The notes: generated from the letters alone by a model not told the origin. A stretch of 35,721 nt of DNA from Minwuia sp. (GCA_029213165.1 JARGNO010000022.1:1-35721); one strand, 5' to 3'. Counted from the stretch's first letter, positions 7,825 through 16,318 are shown. Translations and numbers: made by a program.

Positions 7825-9289
7825 CGTGGTGCGCAAGGACGGGAAGATCAGGTGTGATGCCTGTCCGGTGATGTGTTTCATCGCGGAGGGACGCTCCGGG
7901 GCCTGTGACCGTTATGCGGTGGAGGATGGGGAATTGATCCGCGTCGATCCACTGACCGTGGTGCAGCGCGTGCGGGACGCGGAGGGTCGTCTGGTGCCGT
8001 TTCTGGACGGGGCGGAAGATTGGGACGGCGAGCTGGTCCGCCCTGGCGACAGCTTCATCACTGCTGTCGGCGCGGGCACGACCTATCCCGACTACAAGCC
8101 AGCCCCCTTCATCGTCAGTCAGGATGTCGAGGGGATCGACATGGTGACCATCGTGACGGAGGGAATCTTCAGCTACTGCGGTGCCAAGGTGAAGATCGAC
8201 ACTGACCGCCATCTGGGACCGGAACGCAATCTGGTGCGGGTGGACGGGGAACCCGTCGGGCACGTCACGACAGGCGAATATGGCTCCCAGATGCTGTCGC
8301 TGGGCGGCGTGCATCACCTGACCGGCGGCGGCAAGAAGGAAGGCCGCGTCACATGCAGCACCCTGATGGACCTGTGCAACGGCAAGGCCGTCGACATGAC
8401 TGTCGACGGCGGCGTGGAAATCACGGTTCAGGCCGGACAGCCACCCGTCGTCAATGGCACGCGGGAGAACCGGATGCGCGTCGGCTGCGGCTCCGCCACC
8501 ATCGGCATGTTCGCGACCCAGTGGCAAGGGCTGGTGGACGAGGTGGTGGTGGTCGATGACCACATCACCGGCGTCGTCTCGGAGCATCAGGCGGGCAAGG
8601 TGCTCGACTGGCCCGACACGGGCATCCGCATCATGGGCCGCCGCTCCACCCCCGGCCGCTATTTCCAGGTGGCGGAGCCGGGCACCGGCTGGGGTGGCAC
8701 CAATGTTTCCGACCCGCTGACGATCCTGGGAGCCTGGGACCCGAAGAAGGCGCGCCCGGGCCTGACCATGATGATGGTCTCCACAACCGGAGAGCAATTT
8801 GGCTACTACGTCCTGGACGACGATCTGAAGCCGGTGGAGCATGACCTGCCCGACAGCCTGCGCCCGTCGGTCGAATTGATCGCGGAGAACTGCGAGCCGG
8901 CCCTCTGCTCGGTGCTGTTCATGGGCGGCGCGGGCGGTTCCCTGCGTGCGGGTGTCACCCGCAATCCGGTGCGGCTGACGCGATCGGTGGCTGACGCGGT
9001 CACCAATGTGACCTGTGGTGGCGCGCCGGTCTATCGCTGGCCCGGTGGCGGCATCACCGTGATGGCGGATGTCAGCCGGATGCCCAGCAATTCCTTCGGA
9101 TATGTTCCGACCCCGGCCATCGTGGCTCCTATCGAGTTCACCATGTCGCGCGACGACTATCTGGCGCTCGGCGGTCATGGCGACCATGTGAAGGACCTCG
9201 CCGAGGTGCTGGGCAAGGATGGTCAGCGCCGGGTGGCGCACCGTCAGGGCAATCCCTGGCCTGCGGGCCAGCGCAGGCGGGACGACTGA
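7817..9289 (+). CDS. hnr: 6-hydroxynicotinate reductase-like Fe-S flavoprotein
   Basis: I recognise this 490-residue protein as the family of 6-hydroxynicotinate reductase from nicotinate-fermenting Eubacterium barkeri. There the enzyme reduces 6-hydroxynicotinate to 1,4,5,6-tetrahydro-6-oxonicotinate with reduced ferredoxin, and contains covalent flavin and several Fe-S clusters. Here Cys13, Cys16, Cys20 and Cys30 form an N-terminal cluster motif. Further cysteines lie at 121, 180, 187, 224, 359, 364 and 400, enough for additional clusters. The sequence GCGSAT (residues 223-228) loosely resembles a flavinylation motif. The gene overlaps its upstream neighbour by 8 bp and the UPF0280 gene by 1 bp (TGATG), so it sits in the middle of the operon. 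The symbol reflects family only; the true substrate may be a different hydroxylated ring. Confidence 0.8.
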   Translation: MTDVVRKDGKIRCDACPVMCFIAEGRSGACDRYAVEDGELIRVDPLTVVQRVRDAEGRLVPFLDGAEDWDGELVRPGDSFITAVGAGTTYPDYKPAPFIVSQDVEGIDMVTIVTEGIFSYCGAKVKIDTDRHLGPERNLVRVDGEPVGHVTTGEYGSQMLSLGGVHHLTGGGKKEGRVTCSTLMDLCNGKAVDMTVDGGVEITVQAGQPPVVNGTRENRMRVGCGSATIGMFATQWQGLVDEVVVVDDHITGVVSEHQAGKVLDWPDTGIRIMGRRSTPGRYFQVAEPGTGWGGTNVSDPLTILGAWDPKKARPGLTMMMVSTTGEQFGYYVLDDDLKPVEHDLPDSLRPSVELIAENCEPALCSVLFMGGAGGSLRAGVTRNPVRLTRSVADAVTNVTCGGAPVYRWPGGGITVMADVSRMPSNSFGYVPTPAIVAPIEFTMSRDDYLALGGHGDHVKDLAEVLGKDGQRRVAHRQGNPWPAGQRRRDD

Positions 9290-10206
9290 TGGCGCCGGGT
9301 CCACAGGTTGCCCTGCTGTCTGACGGCAGACGGCTGCACCTGCAGCATGGACCCATTGATCTTGTCATCGACGCCGACGGCCCTGCGCCATCGGTGCGCA
9401 CTGCCTGGCAGACTGCTGAGGAACGGTTTCGCGATGTGCTTGCGGTGCTGGTGGAGGAACTGCCGGCCCTGCGCCGGCCGTGTCCCGGGACAGGCGTGGC
9501 CCTGAACGGCCCCGTCGCACGGCGGATGGCCGCCGCCGTCCAGCCCCATGCCGCGACCTTCGTGACACCGATGGCCGCCGTTGCCGGAGCCGTTGCGGAC
9601 GAAATCTGCGCTGCGATCCTGGCCGCCGCGCCGCATCTGCGGCGTCTGCATGTCAACAACGGCGGCGATATCGCGCTCTGGCTGGCGGAGGAGCAATCCG
9701 TCGTCAGCGGCATTGCCGGACCCCCGCCACGGCTGCGGATCATCGACCGGGTGCTGATCGGCGCGGATGACCGGATTGGCGGCATCGCCAGCAGCAGCCG
9801 TCACGGGCGATCCCTGTCACTGGGCATCGCGGACAATGTGACCGTCCTCGCGCGCAGCGCCGCCATGGCTGATGTGGCGGCAACGCTGATCGCCAATGCC
9901 GTGGACACCGGTCCGCACCCCAAAGTCAGACGCTGTCCGGCAACCGACATCGACCCCGACAGTGATCTTGGAACACGGCAGGTCACGGTCGCGGTCGGCA
10001 GGCTGTCAGCAGTCGATGTACGGCAGGCGCTGGACCGGGGCATGGCGCAGGCAGAACAGATGCGTGCCGCTGGTCTGCTGGATGCGGCCCTGCTGATGCT
10101 GCAGGATGAAACACGGCAGGTTGGCCGCCTGAAACGGCCTGGAGGTGACCATGGAATATGTCCGGAACCACTGGTACGTGGCGGGCTTCGCGTCGGAGTT
10201 CGGTGA
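9289..10206 (+). CDS. UPF0280 family protein, ApbE-like, candidate flavin transferase
   Basis: A 305-residue member of UPF0280, whose function is not established. Two motifs recall ApbE FMN transferase: VNNGGDIAL (Asn123-Asp127), like the Gly-Gly nucleotide loop of ApbE, and a C-terminal VTVLA...ADVAAT segment (around 184-199), like the metal-binding ADxxAT of ApbE. No signal peptide or lipobox is visible, so it should act in the cytoplasm, unlike classical ApbE. It starts within the stop codon of the reductase gene. Because the characterised reductase holds covalent flavin, I infer that this protein attaches it. The last 19 codons overlap the Rieske gene in another frame, so the natural C-terminus deserves checking. 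Confidence 0.75.
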   Translation: MAPGPQVALLSDGRRLHLQHGPIDLVIDADGPAPSVRTAWQTAEERFRDVLAVLVEELPALRRPCPGTGVALNGPVARRMAAAVQPHAATFVTPMAAVAGAVADEICAAILAAAPHLRRLHVNNGGDIALWLAEEQSVVSGIAGPPPRLRIIDRVLIGADDRIGGIASSSRHGRSLSLGIADNVTVLARSAAMADVAATLIANAVDTGPHPKVRRCPATDIDPDSDLGTRQVTVAVGRLSAVDVRQALDRGMAQAEQMRAAGLLDAALLMLQDETRQVGRLKRPGGDHGICPEPLVRGGLRVGVR

Positions 10207-11191
10207 GGGTTTCACCACTGCGACGATCCTGGAAGACGAGATCGTGCTCTATCGCAGCAGCGATGGCACGGTCGTGGCGCTGGAGGATCGATGCCCGCAT
10301 CGCGCCCTGCCACTGTCCATGGGCAAGCGGATCGGCGACCAGGTGCAGTGCGGCTATCACGGACTGACCTTCGGCACCGACGGACACTGCGTTCGGGTGC
10401 CGGGACAGCGCAGCATTCCGCCCCAGGCCTGGGTGCGCCGCTATCCCACCCATGAGCGGCACGGCATCGTCTGGATCTGGATGGGCGCGGAGGATGCGGC
10501 GGACCCGTCGCTGGTCTTCGACATGCCGGAGTTCACCGATACCGGCTGGGCGGCGCATCAGGGGGAGGCACTGGAGTTCGAGAGCAATTACCTGAACGTG
10601 GCCGACAACCTCTGTGATCCGGCGCATGTCAGCTTTGTCCACCCCACGACCCTGGGCAATCCGGACAGCGAGGATGTGCCGGTCCGCGCGCGCCGCAAGG
10701 GCCGGATGGTCGAGATCTCGCGCTGGATCCGCGACAGCGCACCCATCGGATTCTTCCAGGCCTATGGCGGTTTCAGCGGCAATGTGGACCGCTGGCACTA
10801 CTACTACCTGCATGCCCCCTGCATCGCCGCCATCGACTTCGGCAGCGCCGACACGGCTCTGGCCCTGCCCGAGGAGCGGCGCGGCGAGGGCATCCAGATC
10901 CATGCATTGCATTTCATGACCCCGGTCAATGCCACCCGGACCATCGACCGCTGGATGCACCTGCGCAACACGGCAGTGGACGACCCGGCAGCCGGTGAAC
11001 GGATCAGCGACCTGTTGCGCAAGGCCTTCGCGGAGGACAAGGCGATCCTGGAGGCCGTCCAGCGCAAGGAACTGCAACCCCGCGACCGCCCTCCGGTCCG
11101 CATCGCCATCGACGCCGGTGCAAATCACTACCGCCGCATCGTCGCGGAGATGCTCGCCGCCGAGCAGGAGGTTGCGACGGCGGCTGAGTAG
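10151..11191 (+). CDS. Rieske non-heme iron oxygenase, alpha subunit (VanA-like)
   Basis: A 346-residue ring-hydroxylating or demethylating oxygenase. The Rieske [2Fe-2S] site is CPH near residue 47 followed about 20 residues later by CGYH. The mononuclear iron site lies in NVADNLCDPAHVSFVH, giving the Asp-x2-His-x4-His type pattern. The size and lack of a beta-subunit gene fit the VanA/O-demethylase class, which remove methyl groups or hydroxylate with O2 and a separate reductase. No reductase gene is in the window. I chose ATG 10151 over GTG 10145 because GGAGG at 10141-10145 gives proper spacing only for the ATG. It overlaps the UPF0280 gene by 56 bp and ends the operon. N- or O-demethylation of the pathway substrate is plausible but unproven. 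Confidence 0.88.
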   Translation: MEYVRNHWYVAGFASEFGEGFTTATILEDEIVLYRSSDGTVVALEDRCPHRALPLSMGKRIGDQVQCGYHGLTFGTDGHCVRVPGQRSIPPQAWVRRYPTHERHGIVWIWMGAEDAADPSLVFDMPEFTDTGWAAHQGEALEFESNYLNVADNLCDPAHVSFVHPTTLGNPDSEDVPVRARRKGRMVEISRWIRDSAPIGFFQAYGGFSGNVDRWHYYYLHAPCIAAIDFGSADTALALPEERRGEGIQIHALHFMTPVNATRTIDRWMHLRNTAVDDPAAGERISDLLRKAFAEDKAILEAVQRKELQPRDRPPVRIAIDAGANHYRRIVAEMLAAEQEVATAAE

Positions 11192-11232
11192 GTCTTGCAC
11201 CCCATGGGAGTTGCACCGCCGACACAAGGTAG

Positions 11233-11255
11233 GCTCGCGGATCAAGTCCGCGAGC
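11233..11255. repeat. Inverted repeat, 9-bp perfect arms
   Basis: GCTCGCGGA and TCCGCGAGC flank the 5-base spacer TCAAG. The hairpin has no T-run on either side, so a classical Rho-independent terminator is unlikely. The position between convergent genes fits a bidirectional stop or a dispersed repeat unit. Confidence 0.6.
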
Positions 11256-11314
11256 GCCGTGATGGGGGAGAAGGTGGTGACTGACCTGCCCCTCACACCC
11301 ACACAGTCGGCGTG

Positions 11315-11331
11315 CCCGGGCTTGACCCGGG
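11315..11331. repeat. CCCGGG-cttga-CCCGGG palindromic repeat, copy 1
   Basis: Two CCCGGG hexamers flank the spacer CTTGA. A near-identical unit lies at 32860-32875, also between convergent genes. Elements of this form are common intergenic repeats in GC-rich alphaproteobacteria. Confidence 0.6.
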
Positions 11332-11449
11332 TACCTATGGTGCGGCGCAGACGGCTCCTGACAGGCCACCCGATTCACGACCGGGTTTGCTGTGGGTGGA
11401 GGTGGCGAGGAACCACGTGTCCTGCGCTTCCCGCACGCCTCCAGCGCGA

Positions 11450-14400
11450 TCAGGCGCTTTCGCGCAACGCGGCGGCTTCGGCCAGGTCGACGGAGACAAG
11501 CTGGCTGACGCCGCGTTCCGCCATGGTGACGCCGAACAGGCGATCCATGCGCGCCATGGTGATCGGGTTGTGGGTGATCACCAGGAACCGGGTACCACCA
11601 CGACCGGCCAGATCTTCCAGCAGCAGCATCAGACGTTCGACATTGGCGTCATCCAGCGGCGCGTCGATCTCGTCCAGGACGCAGATCGGGGCCGGATTGG
11701 TCAGGAATACCGCGAACAGCAGCGCTGTGGCGGTCAGCGCCTGCTCGCCGCCCGACAGCAGCGTCAGGATCTGCATCCGCTTGCCCGGCGGGCTGGCCAT
11801 GATCTCCAGCCCGGCCAGCAGTGGATCATCTGCCTCCGTCAGCGCCAGCCGCGCTTCGCCGCCACCGAACACCCGCTTGAACAACACGGTGAAATGGTCG
11901 TTGACGGTCTCGAAAGCCTCCAGCAAGCGCGCCCGTGCTTCGCGGTTGATGGCGCTGATCCCCTGTCGCAACCGGTGGATCGCGGCCTCGAGGTCAGTGC
12001 GTTCGCTGGTCAGGGTCTCGATCTTCTCCTCGACCTCCTGCGCCTCGATCTCCGCACGCAGGTTGACCGGGCCCATGTTCTCGCGCTCACGTTTCAGCCT
12101 CTCGTGGCTGCGCTCGGCATCCGGAAGCTCCGGCAGTTCGGTATCGTCCTCCAACCCGCCGGCTTCAAGCACCTTCGCGGGCGGACACTCCATCGACTCG
12201 CGTATGTCGCGGGTCAGCCGCTGCAACTCCGCCTGCCCCATCTCGACGGCAGCTTCCTTGCGGACATGATCCTCCCGCGCGGTCTGCAGGGCGGTCTGGA
12301 TCGCGCGCAGTTCGCGGTCGGCTTCCGACAGCAGGCCCTCTGCCTCCGACAGGCGTTTCACGGCGGCGGACCGGGCCGCCTCCGCTTCCCCGATCCGACC
12401 CACCAGATCGGCGCGCTGCGTCGTGATCGTATCCGGACGACGGGCTATGTCGGCCAGCGCCTGCCTTGCGGCGGACTGGCGCTCCCCGAGTTCGGCCACG
12501 GCAGACGCCGCTTCCGTGGCGCGGTTGGTCCAATCGGCGGTTTCGCGGGCGATCTCCTCCCGCCGACGCAGGCGGAAACGCCGTTCCCGCTCCAGCCGCT
12601 CCTGCGCCTGTCGCGCCGTGTCCAGTCCGGCGCGGGCTGCCTCCACCGACTGCCGCGCCGCCGTCTGCGCCTGTTCGGCATTTTCGGTCCGGGGCAGGAT
12701 GGCGAACTCCCGTGTCAGGCTCTCGACGGCCTCCACAGCCGCCTCCCCGTCACGGCGCAGGCTTTCCAGTGCCGCCACGAGCCGTTCCCGCTTCTGGCGT
12801 TCGCCATCCGCCTGACGCCGCATGGCGGACAGCGCCTGACCAGCCTTGGCAATCTGCTGTTCGGCCTCCGCCCGGCGCGCCCGGCAGGCGCGCTCGCCCC
12901 CGATCACACGGGCCACCGACTCCCGCGCCTTCGCGACGGCCTGCTCCAATTCCTGCATCTGGCGACGGGCCGGTTCGACCTGGCCCTGCACGGCCTTCAG
13001 CCGGTTCTGCTGCTCCAGCCTGATCGCACCTGCGGCCTGCTTGCCCGCCCGGCGCACGAAACCGTCCCAGCGCCAGAGATCTCCCTGTCGCGACACCAGC
13101 CGCTGTCCAGGTTTCAGGTCAGCCGCAATGCGGTCACCGGCATGACGGTCGGCCACCACGCCCACGGCGTTCAGCCGCCGGGCCAGTGCCGTGGGCCCGG
13201 TCACATGGGCCGAAAGCGGTTCGGCGCCATCGGGCAGCTCACCGGCCAGGTCTGCGGGTTCGACAGCCAGCCAGTGCGCCGGGGCATCGGTCTCCAACGC
13301 GGCCTGGGCGCCATCCCCGAGTGCGGCGGCGAAGGCCGTCTCCAGCCCCGGAGTCACCTGCACCTGGTCCAGCACCGGCCGGTGCGTGGTCTTCGCATCC
13401 CGCGCCAGCAACCGGGTCAGGGTGTTCAGTTCTGTCTCGAGCGCGGCGAGTGTCGACTTCGCGCCGCGTTCGGCCTCGATTGCCGCAGTCAGTTCTTCCT
13501 CGGCCACCGCCCGCGCCTGCTCCGCCTTCGCGATCTCTCCGGCGATGCCGTCGATCACCTGCCGTGCCGCGGCCTCCTGCGTCTCGGCGGCAGCAATGCG
13601 GTCGCCAAGACCCTGATCCCCGGTACGGGTCAAGTCCTGCTCGGCAGCTCTTGTGCGGCGTTGCAACTCATCGCGCCGCGCTGTTTCCTCCGACACCCGG
13701 CGACCAAGGGCCTGGCGGCGGGCGCGCAGGTCGGCAAGCTGCTCCGTCGCGGCAGACAGCGCCGCCTCGGCTTCCGTCACCACCGCCTTCCGGACAGTCA
13801 CGTCCTGCTCGGCGGCTTGTTTCAGATCGTCCTGACCGGCGGAGGCTTCATCCAGCCGGGCGGTCTCCGCGGCCAGTGTTCCGACCCGTTCTGCGGCTTC
13901 GGCCTGACGACGTGTTTCACGTTCCAGATCCCGGTCGAACTGAACCAGGCGTTCCTTCAGCTCGGTGATGGTCTGCCTGACCCGCGCCTCTTCCTGATCC
14001 AGCGACTCGCGCGCAACCAGCAAGCGCTGCAAGGCGGCGGCGGCCTCCGCCTCCGCCTTGCGCAGCGGCTCGATCCGGGCCATTGCGTCGGCCTGCAGGG
14101 TGCTGGCGGCTGCTGCGGCGCGCGTCGCCTCGGTCACCGCTGCCTCGGCATCGTCCTTCACCGCACGGGCCTTGTTCAGCGCCGCCAGCGCCGCCGTGTA
14201 GCGCAGGTGATGGATGATCGCCTCCGTCCGGCGGATCTGGTCCGACAGGTTGCGGTAACGGCTGGCCTGCCGTGCCTGGCGTTTGAGCGCCGCGAGTTGC
14301 GTGTCCAACTGCCCGGTCACATCGTCCAGCCGTTCCAGATTGGTTTCCGCCCCGCGCAGCCGAAGCTCAGCCTCATGCCGCCGCGAGTGCAGGCCGGTGA

Positions 14401-14911
14401 TCCCAGCCGCTTCCTCCAGCAACAGCCGCCGTTCCGACGGCTTGGCACCGATCAGGGCCCCGACCCGGCCCTGGCTGACAATCGCGGTGGAGCGGGCTCC
14501 GGTCGCCAGGTCGGCAAACAGCAACTGCACGTCACGCGCCCGGACGTGGCCACCGTTCAGCTTGTAGTCGGAGCCGGACTCGCGGGTGATCTTGCGGCTG
14601 ACCGTGATCTCCGGCGCATCGCTCCAGGCAGCGGGCACCGGACTTCCCGCCGGGTTCTCCAGCGTCAGTTGGACCTCGGCGTGGTTGCGGGCGGGGCGGG
14701 TGGCGGAACCTGCGAAGATGACGTCATCCATCTCCCCGCCGCGCATGTTCTTGGGCGAGGTCTCGCCCATGACCCAGCGCAGTGCTTCCACCAGGTTCGA
14801 CTTGCCGCAACCGTTCGGTCCCACCACACCGGTCATGCCGGGCGCGATGGTCAACTCCGTCGCCTCGACGAAGGACTTGAAACCGGTCAGCCGAAGCCTG
14901 TTGAACTGCAC
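11450..14911 (-). CDS. smc: Chromosome segregation protein Smc
   Basis: A 1153-residue SMC ATPase. The N-terminal head begins FKSFVEATEL and contains the Walker A motif GPNGCGKSN near residues 33-41. Long Ala-, Glu- and Arg-rich coiled coils flank a central hinge near residues 505-590. The C-terminal head has the ABC signature LLSGGEQAL and Walker B ICVLDEIDAPLDD. Smc with ScpA and ScpB forms the condensin that compacts and separates the chromosome; neither partner gene is in the window. The start is GTG at 14911. The gene lies 27 bp downstream of a DsbA-like gene, an arrangement I know from alphaproteobacteria, and is probably co-transcribed with it. Confidence 0.97.
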   Translation of the reverse strand: MQFNRLRLTGFKSFVEATELTIAPGMTGVVGPNGCGKSNLVEALRWVMGETSPKNMRGGEMDDVIFAGSATRPARNHAEVQLTLENPAGSPVPAAWSDAPEITVSRKITRESGSDYKLNGGHVRARDVQLLFADLATGARSTAIVSQGRVGALIGAKPSERRLLLEEAAGITGLHSRRHEAELRLRGAETNLERLDDVTGQLDTQLAALKRQARQASRYRNLSDQIRRTEAIIHHLRYTAALAALNKARAVKDDAEAAVTEATRAAAAASTLQADAMARIEPLRKAEAEAAAALQRLLVARESLDQEEARVRQTITELKERLVQFDRDLERETRRQAEAAERVGTLAAETARLDEASAGQDDLKQAAEQDVTVRKAVVTEAEAALSAATEQLADLRARRQALGRRVSEETARRDELQRRTRAAEQDLTRTGDQGLGDRIAAAETQEAAARQVIDGIAGEIAKAEQARAVAEEELTAAIEAERGAKSTLAALETELNTLTRLLARDAKTTHRPVLDQVQVTPGLETAFAAALGDGAQAALETDAPAHWLAVEPADLAGELPDGAEPLSAHVTGPTALARRLNAVGVVADRHAGDRIAADLKPGQRLVSRQGDLWRWDGFVRRAGKQAAGAIRLEQQNRLKAVQGQVEPARRQMQELEQAVAKARESVARVIGGERACRARRAEAEQQIAKAGQALSAMRRQADGERQKRERLVAALESLRRDGEAAVEAVESLTREFAILPRTENAEQAQTAARQSVEAARAGLDTARQAQERLERERRFRLRRREEIARETADWTNRATEAASAVAELGERQSAARQALADIARRPDTITTQRADLVGRIGEAEAARSAAVKRLSEAEGLLSEADRELRAIQTALQTAREDHVRKEAAVEMGQAELQRLTRDIRESMECPPAKVLEAGGLEDDTELPELPDAERSHERLKRERENMGPVNLRAEIEAQEVEEKIETLTSERTDLEAAIHRLRQGISAINREARARLLEAFETVNDHFTVLFKRVFGGGEARLALTEADDPLLAGLEIMASPPGKRMQILTLLSGGEQALTATALLFAVFLTNPAPICVLDEIDAPLDDANVERLMLLLEDLAGRGGTRFLVITHNPITMARMDRLFGVTMAERGVSQLVSVDLAEAAALRESA

Positions 14912-14938
14912 TGCTGCTGCGCCACCCCTGTCCTGGCC

Positions 14939-15589
14939 CTAGAGGGCGCTCTCGATCCGTTCCGACAGCGCCTCGAAATCAAGGCCGCCGTCGAACTTCT
15001 CGCCGTTGACATAGACACTGGGTGTGCCGCTCACCTTCATCCGCTGATGCCCGTCCAGGCGGGTCGCCAGGATCATGTCCACCAGCGACTCGTCGGCCAT
15101 GCAGGCGTCGAAGGCTTCCGCCGAAACACCGCCCAGCAGTCCGATCTGGCGCAGGGCAGCAGTCGGGTCGCTGGCGCTTGTCCAGCTCGGCTGCTGCTGG
15201 AACAGCAGGTCGACGAAGCCAAAGAACTTCTGCTCCCCACCGCAGCGCGCCAGCATCGAAGCCTGCAGCGCATAGCGATCCAGCGGGAATTCACGGAACA
15301 CGAAGCGGACCTTGCCCGTATCGACGAATTCCTGCTTCAGCTTCGGATAGATCTCCTCGTGGAACCGGCGGCAATGCGGGCAGGTCATGGAGGCATATTC
15401 AATCACCTCGACAGGTGCATCGGGATCGCCGAGAACCATGTCACCCTTCGGGTAATCCGCTGCCCACGCAGCCCCCGGCAGCAACAGGCCACCAAATGCC
15501 AGCCCCGAAGCCACGCCACCGGTGACCAGCAGCCTCCGGCGCGAAATATTTCCGTCGTGGCTCGTGTCTTGAGTCTTGGATAGTGTCAT
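14939..15589 (-). CDS. DsbA-family thiol oxidoreductase, Tat-exported
   Basis: A 216-residue periplasmic thioredoxin-fold protein. A twin-arginine signal (SRRRLL at about residues 16-21, hydrophobic stretch, cleavage near AWA-AD) directs folded export. The active site is Cys70-Pro-His-Cys73 within SMTCPHCRRFH, the DsbA-type dithiol, and the cis-proline loop is SGTPSVYVNG. The layout (thioredoxin fold with helical insertion) fits the DsbA/BdbD group that introduces disulfides or reduces specific partners. It is followed by smc. A good sigma-70-like promoter lies immediately upstream. Confidence 0.92.
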   Translation of the reverse strand: MTLSKTQDTSHDGNISRRRLLVTGGVASGLAFGGLLLPGAAWAADYPKGDMVLGDPDAPVEVIEYASMTCPHCRRFHEEIYPKLKQEFVDTGKVRFVFREFPLDRYALQASMLARCGGEQKFFGFVDLLFQQQPSWTSASDPTAALRQIGLLGGVSAEAFDACMADESLVDMILATRLDGHQRMKVSGTPSVYVNGEKFDGGLDFEALSERIESAL

Positions 15590-15619
15590 TGCCTGCTCTT
15601 ACCCACTAGATGTTGAGAA

Positions 15620-15648
15620 ATCATACTGCCGCCCGCACGCAGCCTCAA
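15620..15648 (-). promoter_or_regulatory. Sigma-70-type promoter for the dsbA-like/smc operon
   Basis: On the minus strand a -35 TTGAGG (15648-15643) is separated by 17 bp from a -10 TATGAT (15625-15620). Transcription would start about 24 nt before the ATG at 15589. This is the clearest promoter in the window. Confidence 0.6.
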
Positions 15649-15728
15649 TCCAAAAAGGGCCGAGACTGCCAACCTGCCAGCTTGATCCAGAATAGGGCCA
15701 GATCATGGCGATTGGTGATCGGAGTCAG

Positions 15729-16301
15729 TCACTTCGCGGTGTTGTCACCGGTCGTGAAGATCGCCGCCCCCAGCCTGTGCAGGGCCTTGCGGGCTTCCGG
15801 ATCAGTGATATCCGCCGTCGCGCGGTCCAGTTCTGACCGCTCCGATTCGGTCAGCGGACGCAGTACACGCGACGGTTTCTGCTGCCGGGGCTGGATCGCG
15901 ACCTGACGCAGGCGGATACCTGTGACCGCCCGCCAGCCGAAGAAGCGGTTCACCCGCTCGATCAGCAGCGGCTCCAGATGCTGGATCTCCGTGGCCCAGC
16001 CCGGCGCGACGCTGAGGTGCAGCACCGCGCCATCGGTGGCGGCGGCGCGTTCCTGTCCCTCCACCACGCGGGGCCAGTTCAGCCGCTCCGGTCGACACTG
16101 GTCAGCGAGCGAGGCACCGACAATTTCCGGCCAGCGCAGGACGATGTCGGTCTGGGCGAAGCCCCGCTTGCGAAACATCGGCGACAGGATCGCGGCTACA
16201 TCCTCACCCGCGCGGCGGAACCCGCCCTTGCCTCGGCGCGGTCCACTGCCTAATGCTTCTGCCTTGCTGTCGGTGCCCGCCGCCGGTCGCTTCGCTGTCA
16301 C
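15729..16301 (-). CDS. dciA: DciA-family (DUF721) protein
   Basis: A 190-residue protein with the DUF721 core: LSPMFRKRGFAQTDIVLRWPEIVGASLADQCRPERL followed in spirit by a beta-rich part with LHLSVAPGWATEIQHLEPLLIERVNRFFG. DciA loads or recruits the replicative helicase in most bacteria that lack DnaC. The N-terminal 30 residues are basic and low-complexity; the C-terminal 40 are helical. Divergence from mutY, with the two start codons only 17 bp apart, and closeness to dsbA and smc support the identity. Confidence 0.85.
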   Translation of the reverse strand: MTAKRPAAGTDSKAEALGSGPRRGKGGFRRAGEDVAAILSPMFRKRGFAQTDIVLRWPEIVGASLADQCRPERLNWPRVVEGQERAAATDGAVLHLSVAPGWATEIQHLEPLLIERVNRFFGWRAVTGIRLRQVAIQPRQQKPSRVLRPLTESERSELDRATADITDPEARKALHRLGAAIFTTGDNTAK

Positions 16302-16318
16302 CTGCCCCTCCCGGAGCC

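Larger units (their letters stand above)
11192..11449. other. Convergent intergenic region with two palindromic elements
   Basis: These 258 bp separate the Rieske gene from the convergent smc gene. I find no credible gene. The region holds two inverted repeats, listed separately, that could act as bidirectional terminators or belong to a dispersed palindromic repeat family. Confidence 0.5.

Noticed and set aside
6487-9304. Long minus-strand frames opposite the hydroxylase and reductase genes
   Set aside because: They are antisense to motif-rich Mo-hydroxylase and hnr-like genes and have no domain features.
11312-15583. A 1423-codon open frame on the plus strand opposite smc
   Set aside because: It lies antisense to smc and dsbA, both strongly supported by motifs. 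Its composition (Gln, Arg, Gly, Leu, His-rich, no domains) is that of a GC-rich shadow frame.
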